The notes under the pieces: model-generated
Database searches by the model: none
What the model was told of the DNA's origin: nothing
Seen by the model: only the letters and a program-made list of their open reading frames with translations
Position numbers and translations under genes: made by a program
In this document: positions 7,239 to 12,038 of the stretch, one piece after another
Numbering within the stretch: position 1 is the stretch's first letter
Layout: every line of letters starts with the position of its first letter
Source of the DNA: Firmicutes bacterium UBA5301
Lineage (GTDB): Bacteria; Bacillota; UBA5301
Reading direction: 5' to 3'
Length of the DNA: 12,038 nucleotides
Assembly: GCA_002408345.1 (NCBI GenBank)
Contig: DHRX01000107.1
Coordinates: forward strand, 1 to 12,038

Positions 7239-7267
7239 ACCATATCCTAACATATTTAAGAAGTCAT
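7239..7267 (-). promoter_or_regulatory. Weak promoter candidate for the HEPN/MNT pair
   Basis: Reading the minus strand, ATGACT (7267-7262) and TATGGT (7244-7239) are spaced by 17 bp and lie just ahead of the HEPN ribosome binding site. Each matches four of six consensus positions. The dyad at 7269-7283 abuts the -35 element, which would suit a regulatory site. Low confidence. Confidence 0.25.
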
Positions 7268-7268
7268 T

Positions 7269-7283
7269 TCCATCTGAGATGGA
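7269..7283. repeat. 15-bp perfect dyad upstream of the HEPN gene
   Basis: TCCATCT, a central G, then AGATGGA form a perfect 7+1+7 inverted repeat centred at 7276, about 50 bp upstream of the HEPN start. It could be an operator for the HEPN/MNT operon or a small hairpin. Neither HEPN nor MNT has a visible DNA-binding domain, so the binding protein would be unknown. Confidence 0.4.
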
Positions 7284-7427
7284 TAGTATTTAGGTTAATG
7301 CTAATTGTCGCAATTTCAAGCTATCAAAATTATAATATTATTGAAGGGAAATGCGGTCTCTTCACAGTAGTAAATATTAGAAGATATGGGATGTAGTAAT
7401 GCCTCCCAGGTTTGTCAAGGAATCTGG

Positions 7428-7490
7428 CTAGCCATTACACCCCGCTTTGTAATATAAGCTGGAGGTGGTATGGCTAGTTTGTTTTTGTCT
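7428..7490 (+). promoter_or_regulatory. Hairpin with T-rich tail in the fbp leader, possible attenuator
   Basis: CTAGCCAT (7428-7435) pairs perfectly with ATGGCTAG (7470-7477). After a two-base mismatch CACC (7438-7441) pairs with GGTG (7464-7467), giving a 14-position stem around a 22-nt loop. TTTGTTTTTGTCT follows directly (7478-7490), as in an intrinsic terminator. Upstream GTAATG (7396-7401) can pair with CATTAC (7433-7438), and CCTCC (7402-7406) with GGAGG (7461-7465), and either would compete with the stem. This would suit transcription attenuation of fbp. No known riboswitch is recognised. Confidence 0.3.
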
Positions 7491-7539
7491 ATCTAAATCC
7501 TACTTCAGCGATCTTATAACTTATTAGGAGGTTGTTTCT

Positions 7540-8637
7540 GTGATTACTTTATCGGTAATTAAAGCGGATACCGGAGGCTTTGTGGGGCACTCGGCGGTTC
7601 ACCCTGAAGCGCTGGAAATTGCTAAGGAACGGTTAACTCAGGCCCAAAAGGCTGGTATTCTTATTGACTGTGACGTAGCTAAGGTCGGGGATGACCTAGC
7701 TTTAATCATGACCCATAATGGTAACACCGATAACCAGAAGATTCATAAGTTGGCTTGGGAGATTTTTGAGGCTACCACCAAGTTGGCTAAAGAGCTAAAA
7801 CTCTACGGAGCTGGTCAGGATCTTCTTTCTGATGCTTTTAGCGGCAATATTAAGGGTATGGGCCCAGGGATTGCTGAGTTTACTTTTGAGGAACGTAAGT
7901 CTGAGCCGATATTAATCTTCTTGGCAGATAAAACAGAGCCAGGGGCTTGGAACTTACCTATATTTAAAATGTTTGCCGATCCCTTTAATACCCCGGGTTT
8001 AGTAATAGATCCGAATATGCATGATGGTTTTGAATTTGAGGTCTTAGATCTCATTGAACATAAAATGGCCCGTTTCAGTACACCGGAAGAACTGTACGAC
8101 CTACTCCTCTTCATTGGTGCACCTGATCGCTATGTCATTAAAAACGTTTACCGGAAGGGCGGCTCGGAGTCGGTAGCAGTTACTTCCACCCAACGTTTAA
8201 ACCTTATGGCCGGACGCTATGTTGGTAAAGATGATCCGGTACTGATGGTTCGTTGCCAGAGCGGTCTACCAGCGGTAGGTGAAGCCTTGGAGCCTTTTGG
8301 TTTCCCCCATTTAGTTGCCGGTTGGATGCGGGGTTCCCACTATGGACCGATTATGCCGGTCTCCTTTAACCAGGATACTCCAAGCCGATTTGACGGACCA
8401 CCTCGGGTGGTTTGCTACGGTTACCAGCTTTGTAACGGTAAACTAGTTGGTCCAAGGGATATGTTTGATGATCCAAGCTTTGATACAGCCCGGGAGCAGG
8501 CTATCCATATAGCCGACTATATGCGGCGGATGGGACCATTCGAACCGCACCGGTTACCGTTAGATGAGATGGAGTATACAACAATGCCTCAGGTTATGGA
8601 ACGGGTTAAAGATAGATTTAAACCTGTAGAGGATTAG
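7540..8637 (+). CDS. fbp: Class V fructose-1,6-bisphosphate aldolase/phosphatase
   Basis: This 365-residue protein belongs to the archaeal-type bifunctional FBP aldolase/phosphatase family. These enzymes convert triose phosphates to fructose-6-phosphate in one protein and drive gluconeogenesis in archaea and some deep-branching or thermophilic bacteria. Expected residues are seen: ADTGGFVGH near the N-terminus (9-17), the metal-binding aspartate pair in VGDDLAL (49-55), LSDAFSGNIKGMGPG (96-110), D130 in LADKTEPG, and Y227 and K230 in RYVGKDDP. The last two match the Schiff-base lysine region of the studied archaeal enzyme. The start is GTG at 7540, with TTAGGAGG (7524-7531) 8 nt upstream. It stands alone between the structured leader and a strong terminator, so it is probably monocistronic. 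It suggests a lifestyle with constitutive or autotrophic gluconeogenesis. Confidence 0.94.
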   Translation: MITLSVIKADTGGFVGHSAVHPEALEIAKERLTQAQKAGILIDCDVAKVGDDLALIMTHNGNTDNQKIHKLAWEIFEATTKLAKELKLYGAGQDLLSDAFSGNIKGMGPGIAEFTFEERKSEPILIFLADKTEPGAWNLPIFKMFADPFNTPGLVIDPNMHDGFEFEVLDLIEHKMARFSTPEELYDLLLFIGAPDRYVIKNVYRKGGSESVAVTSTQRLNLMAGRYVGKDDPVLMVRCQSGLPAVGEALEPFGFPHLVAGWMRGSHYGPIMPVSFNQDTPSRFDGPPRVVCYGYQLCNGKLVGPRDMFDDPSFDTAREQAIHIADYMRRMGPFEPHRLPLDEMEYTTMPQVMERVKDRFKPVED

Positions 8638-8664
8638 GGGCAGAGAAAAGCTGAGATGAAGATG

Positions 8665-8692
8665 ACCCGCTTGGGAGACCAGGCGGGTTTTT
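8665..8692 (+). terminator. Intrinsic terminator after fbp
   Basis: ACCCGCTTGG (8665-8674) pairs with CCAGGCGGGT (8679-8688) in a 10-bp stem with one G-T wobble and a GAGA tetraloop, followed at once by TTTTT (8688-8692). It lies 27 nt after the fbp stop codon. This is a textbook Rho-independent terminator. Confidence 0.92.
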
Positions 8693-8750
8693 GCTATAGT
8701 CGGGATCGGACTAATGTAGATAAAGGAAGTATTGGATAATTAGTGAATAT

Positions 8751-8951
8751 ATGTTTACAATTATCAGATTGGAAGTGGCAGTGTTGGCCTTCGGTCATAT
8801 ACCAGAAGAACACATTTCTCAGGAAATCATTAAGCTTATTCCTGCAGAAATTGCTCAGCATTATGGTGTTGTTCCTGTAGAATGTCGTGGCCAGGCTTTA
8901 GTAATAGCTATTGCTGATCCTACTGATGTTTCCTTATTGGACAGAAATTGA
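8751..8951 (+). pseudogene. Fragment of a GspE/PilB-type ATPase N-terminal domain
   Basis: A 66-codon frame contains the stretch from about IKLIPAEIAQHYGVVPVE to LVIAIADPTDVSLLD. This is the familiar second half of the T2SSE_N/MshEN-type domain found at the N-terminus of type II secretion and type IV pilus assembly ATPases. The first half of that domain, with its G-L-I/L-T-E-E-Q-type repeats, and the entire ATPase core are missing. The first 15 or so residues do not fit the family. A stop follows three codons after the recognisable part, and no good ribosome binding site precedes the ATG. It is best read as a remnant truncated at both ends. A short expressed peptide cannot be excluded. Confidence 0.6.
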
Positions 8952-11900
8952 CCTTAGCCATGATGGGGTTGTTACTAATAAGCTACGAATATATGTGGAG
9001 CGTGCTGATTTCACTTCAACTTTGGGTGGAATCAGTGAGGTTGAAGTTTACGGAAGCAAACCAGCTTTAAACTTAGCACGATTGGTACCAAGTAGTGTAA
9101 GTGCGGTAGATTTCAACCTAGGTTTGCCAGCGATAAACCTTATTGACGGCAATACTTATTCGATTTGGGAAACCCAGCCTAATCATCCTATCGATGCTTG
9201 GGTATCGTTTTCTCTGTTAAAACCGAGTCTGATTCAACGCATAAAGGTTTATGGACCGGTGGATATTGCAGCAAATATAACCTGGGAGTATTGGGTTGAA
9301 GGGGAGTGGCGGCCACTTCCTGCACTGACTAGTTCAGTGACAAGCGATAGTAAAAAAGGCTGGTTGTGCTATGATACAACGGCCTCTGATGTAATTACTG
9401 ACCGTATCCGAATGACTGTGACTAATCCTGGTTACCTGGAGAAAATAAGTGGGCTTGCTGAGGTTGAGCTTTGGGGCTTACCTGTTAAGGAAGATATATA
9501 TGTTCCCCTTACTTTTTGGTCGGTTACTGGGCAACAACTTTTTAGTGAGAACAGGTCTATAGGAAGTTTTGCCTTCCGTTTACCGCCAAATCTGAACCAA
9601 TTTACCGCTGCTACGCTTTTGGTTGATGGTTTCGATTTAGATAGTGAGGATGAAATTAGCCTTTATTTGAACGAACGTGTCATTTCTGGGTTTAAAGGCG
9701 ATTATGGTAGCCATGTCTGGAATCAATTCCAGATCCCTCTTGATCTGGGCCTACTGGCTACAGGCCTTAACGATATTCAGATTGTACTTTCTGAAAGTTC
9801 TAATGGGTTGATATTAGATAATGCTAGAATTGAACTGGTAGCAGCTGACGGAACTATTCTACCAATCTCTAGGGAAGATCAATCAAATTCGGTTGTAGTT
9901 GACCGAAGGGTTACTACTACCTGGGAAATGCTTACTGATGCTGAAGGCTTTGGTAGTTTAGAAGTACAATTGGCTAGTCCGACTCATTTAGAAGAACTGG
10001 CTCTGTATTTTACTCAACGGCTCAACCAAATTTTCGAGATACAGTATAAAAACGGTAAAGAGTGGTTGCCGATACCTGGCCTTACTAACATTGAAGGCTA
10101 TAATGTAGCACTTAACTGGAACATTTATCCGGTTACGGCAGATATTATTACTGATTCTATAAGAATTAAATTTTCCAGTCTACCTGGGGCGATGGTAGGT
10201 AAGATCGGTGAGGTGAAAGTAAAAGGAAGTGCCATTAACGTTGGGCCACCAAAAGTTAAGATTACTTCTCCCAACCACGGTGAATTTGTGGATAAGAGGC
10301 TTACTGTTAGCGGTAGTATTGATAATTTAGAGGCTCTGGTTTCAGTTAATGGTGTACCAGCTCAGGTTAAAGATGGTGGTTTTGCAGCTCAGGTTAAAAT
10401 TGATGTTTCCGGCCCCAAGGATCCAAGGCTGATTACCGTAGTTGCTACTGATAATTTGGGTCAAACTAGTACTGCTGAAATAGCAGTTTATGTTAATAAG
10501 CGTCCTCCCGAATTTACTAGTCTGACCCCTGAAGATGGTATAGTCGTAACCACTGATAGCATAACTGTTACTGGTGAATTAAGTAGCAATAGTGGCGAAG
10601 TATTGGTTAATGACCAACCTGTTGCTGTGCGGGGCCGAAAATTTTCGGCTCCGGTAGAGTTACAAGAAGGTGTTAATAGGCTGGTAGTTACTGTTACCGA
10701 TTATTTTGGCCAAAGTAGCACCAGTGCGACTAAAGTCATCAATGTTATCAGGGATACAACTCCACCCAAATTGGAGCTACACTCCCCAACAGATGGCGAA
10801 GCGGTTGGATGGGAGCTTCCTGTTGTTGCTGGTCGCGTAGAAGATATTAGTCCGGTAAAGGTGGCAGTCAACGGCCGAGAGGCTAGTGTTGTCAACGGTA
10901 CTTTCCAGGCTAGCGGCATTACCATAACTGAAGGTGAAAATATAATTGAGGTTAGCGCCATCGATGTCGCTGGTAATACGGCTATACTTCGGGCCAAAGT
11001 TGTTTTGGACAAAGTTCCCCCGGTTCTAACTGTGACTAAACCCGAGGCAGGAAAGATATTTACTACTCAGCCGATTATAGTTGCAGGCGTTGTTGAAGAT
11101 GCTACTTCTTCTATAGTAATAGTTAATGGTGTAGCTGCTGAAAGGACTGGGACAAGCTTTGAAGCCTGGGTACCGTTAAATGAAGGTTCCAACATCTTAA
11201 GTACGAAGGCCGTTGATGCTGCTGGTAATGAAAGCTATGATGTCCGCCAAGTTAGTTTAGATACTACTCCTCCGGAAGCATTTCAACCATTATTAGAGTC
11301 TTCAGGCTGGATAACAAAGAACACACCTGTGATTACCTTTTTTACTACCGATGCAACTAGTGGAATTGACCATTATGAATTAGCCATTGATGATGGTTCA
11401 TGGCAGGTAGTTACCAGCCCGTATACCCTACCGGTGTTAGCAGATGGTATCCATACTGTGCGAGTTCAAGCTGTGGATCTAGTTGGGTGGAGCAGGGTAG
11501 TCGAAGTAGATGTTTATATAGATACAACCCCACCTGAGGCTTTTATTCCACAAGCGGAGCCCTCTTCTTGGGCAAACAATACTCAACCAGTTATTACCTT
11601 TGAGACCGCCGATATTACTAGTGGTATCAGCCATTATGAACTTAAAGTTGATGATGGAGCGTATGTAGTAGTCGATAGCCCCTATATTCTGCCGCCACAA
11701 ACGGATGGTGTCCATACTATTTATGTTAAGGCTGTTGATCAAGCCGGATTAGAGACGGTGGGGGTTACAGAAGTATTTATTGACACTACACCACCGGCAG
11801 TTCCTGCAGGTTTAGAGGTTATTCCTGGACCAACAGCTATTACGGTTAATTGGCAGTCAAATACGGAGAAAGATTTTGACTATTATGTCTTACGGCGTGA

Positions 11901-12038
11901 TCCGATTTTTAGTGATGGGACTTCTGAGCGGATTATAGCAGGGACAGTTTACAGGGATGAAGATGTAGTAGTACCTAACGATTATACTTATTCTATTCGA
12001 GCTCTAGATCATATTGGTAATTCTAGCGAATACTCCAA
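8926..12038 (+). CDS. Large multidomain surface protein, 5'-truncated, 3' end off window
   Basis: The frame is open from 8908 to the window edge, over 1,030 codons without a stop. The first ATG is at 8926, within the GspE-like fragment in another frame. Domains in order: the C-terminal third of a discoidin (F5/8 C)-like domain (8941-9058, ending ISEVEVYG), a complete discoidin-like domain (about 9060-9478, ending LAEVELWG), a beta-sandwich-like segment of unclear family (about 9479-9840), a third discoidin-like domain (about 9841-10230, ending IGEVKVKG), four Ig-like repeats, two OmpL47-like repeats and an FN3-like domain. Such architectures belong to secreted or cell-wall proteins that bind carbohydrates or other cells. 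There is no signal peptide, no ribosome binding site and a half domain at the front, so this copy is probably the 3' part of a broken gene. A catalytic domain or S-layer anchor, if any, would lie beyond the window. Confidence 0.75.
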   Translation, partial: MFPYWTEIDLSHDGVVTNKLRIYVERADFTSTLGGISEVEVYGSKPALNLARLVPSSVSAVDFNLGLPAINLIDGNTYSIWETQPNHPIDAWVSFSLLKPSLIQRIKVYGPVDIAANITWEYWVEGEWRPLPALTSSVTSDSKKGWLCYDTTASDVITDRIRMTVTNPGYLEKISGLAEVELWGLPVKEDIYVPLTFWSVTGQQLFSENRSIGSFAFRLPPNLNQFTAATLLVDGFDLDSEDEISLYLNERVISGFKGDYGSHVWNQFQIPLDLGLLATGLNDIQIVLSESSNGLILDNARIELVAADGTILPISREDQSNSVVVDRRVTTTWEMLTDAEGFGSLEVQLASPTHLEELALYFTQRLNQIFEIQYKNGKEWLPIPGLTNIEGYNVALNWNIYPVTADIITDSIRIKFSSLPGAMVGKIGEVKVKGSAINVGPPKVKITSPNHGEFVDKRLTVSGSIDNLEALVSVNGVPAQVKDGGFAAQVKIDVSGPKDPRLITVVATDNLGQTSTAEIAVYVNKRPPEFTSLTPEDGIVVTTDSITVTGELSSNSGEVLVNDQPVAVRGRKFSAPVELQEGVNRLVVTVTDYFGQSSTSATKVINVIRDTTPPKLELHSPTDGEAVGWELPVVAGRVEDISPVKVAVNGREASVVNGTFQASGITITEGENIIEVSAIDVAGNTAILRAKVVLDKVPPVLTVTKPEAGKIFTTQPIIVAGVVEDATSSIVIVNGVAAERTGTSFEAWVPLNEGSNILSTKAVDAAGNESYDVRQVSLDTTPPEAFQPLLESSGWITKNTPVITFFTTDATSGIDHYELAIDDGSWQVVTSPYTLPVLADGIHTVRVQAVDLVGWSRVVEVDVYIDTTPPEAFIPQAEPSSWANNTQPVITFETADITSGISHYELKVDDGAYVVVDSPYILPPQTDGVHTIYVKAVDQAGLETVGVTEVFIDTTPPAVPAGLEVIPGPTAITVNWQSNTEKDFDYYVLRRDPIFSDGTSERIIAGTVYRDEDVVVPNDYTYSIRALDHIGNSSEYS
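10243..11262 (+). repeat. Four tandem Ig-like domains in the surface protein
   Basis: Four units of about 84-86 residues occupy 10243-10500, 10501-10755, 10756-11010 and 11011-11262. Each begins with a PP-x-[LVF] type strand (GPPKV, RPPEF, TPPKL, VPPVL), followed by a P-x-x-G turn, a VNG or VND motif mid-domain, and an ending like IxVSAxDxAGNxA. They resemble bacterial Ig-like repeats used as stalks. The units are diverged, so this is an old duplication. Confidence 0.7.
11263..11784 (+). repeat. Two 87-residue tandem OmpL47-like repeats
   Basis: The units 11263-11523 and 11524-11784 are both exactly 261 bp. Both start TTPPEAF and share PVITF, TSGI, HYEL, DDG, SPY and AVD at the same positions. 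By hand count about 49 of 87 residues are identical. The HYEL...DDG...SPYxLP...DGxHTxxVxAVD pattern resembles OmpL47-type Ig-like domains of surface proteins. A following TTPP at 11785 opens an FN3-like domain with ITVNWQ and DYYVLRR. Confidence 0.75.

Larger units (their letters stand above)
7219..7539. other. Structured intergenic region, HEPN to fbp
   Basis: This 321-bp gap separates the divergent HEPN and fbp genes. It has no convincing coding sequence. On the HEPN side there is a 15-bp perfect dyad and a weak minus-strand promoter candidate. On the fbp side there is TTGTCA at 7412-7417 and a -10-like TATAAG at 7453-7458, but these do not pair at normal spacing. A larger hairpin with a T-rich tail follows at 7428-7490. 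The fbp ribosome binding site TTAGGAGG is at 7524-7531. Confidence 0.6.

Noticed and set aside
7154..7396. Plus-strand 80-codon frame from the HEPN start into the intergenic region
   Set aside because: It begins antisense to HEPN, has no ribosome binding site and shows no domain. Its tail is AT-rich non-coding sequence.
7815..8114. Minus-strand open frame inside fbp
   Set aside because: It is antisense to the conserved FBPase core and serine-rich in the manner of a shadow frame.
10701..11012. Minus-strand open frame inside the surface protein
   Set aside because: Its low-complexity Thr/Ser/Leu-rich translation is typical of the reverse of Ig-like repeats, and the plus-strand reading gives coherent domains.
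11479..11742. Minus-strand open frame over the OmpL47-like repeats
   Set aside because: The plus-strand frame is continuous, with two matching 87-residue repeats, so this frame is a shadow.
10243..11784. Possible CRISPR or short DNA repeat array
   Set aside because: The repetition is at protein domain level with units of 252-261 bp and diverged DNA, and no short identical repeats with spacers are present.

Overview
The window looks like chromosome from a Gram-positive, probably anaerobic Clostridia-type bacterium, perhaps a thermophile of the Moorella/Peptococcaceae kind. This is an inference. It rests on a YerC/TrpR-like regulator heading a his operon, the short HisG plus HisZ form of ATP phosphoribosyltransferase, strong AGGAGG-type ribosome binding sites, a class V (archaeal-type) fructose-1,6-bisphosphatase, and a large Gram-positive-style modular surface protein. 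No rRNA or tRNA is present to settle the taxonomy.

Region 1 (1-6501, plus strand) is a compact histidine biosynthesis operon: yerC-hisZ-hisG-hisD-hisB-hisA-hisF/I/E. Most genes overlap or abut, which suggests translational coupling. Together they encode PRPP plus ATP condensation (HisG with HisZ), the HisE and HisI steps, HisA isomerisation, the HisF cyclase, HisB dehydration and the final HisD oxidation. Two things are unusual. The glutaminase gene hisH, normally next to hisA, is missing between hisB and hisA. The last gene is a single 459-codon fusion of HisF, HisI and HisE. hisC and the histidinol-phosphate phosphatase are also not in the window. The TrpR-like regulator at the head may control the operon, and a palindrome sits between the candidate -35 and -10 boxes in front of it.

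Region 2 (6518-7218, minus strand, convergent with the his operon) is a two-gene HEPN/MNT toxin-antitoxin-like module. It is more AT-rich than the his genes. The HEPN protein lacks the usual R-x4-6-H RNase motif.

Region 3 (7219-8692) holds a structured 321-bp intergenic stretch with a 15-bp perfect dyad and a hairpin followed by a T-rich run. A monocistronic class V FBP aldolase/phosphatase gene (gluconeogenesis) follows, closed by a textbook intrinsic terminator.

Region 4 (8693-12038, plus strand) looks rearranged. A short fragment of a GspE/PilB-type ATPase N-terminal domain ends in one frame. An open frame for a very large extracellular protein begins in another frame, in the middle of a discoidin-like domain and without a signal peptide. 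That frame runs through two more discoidin-like domains, a further beta-sandwich-like segment, four Ig-like repeats, two 87-residue OmpL47-like tandem repeats and a fibronectin type III-like domain, then off the window edge.
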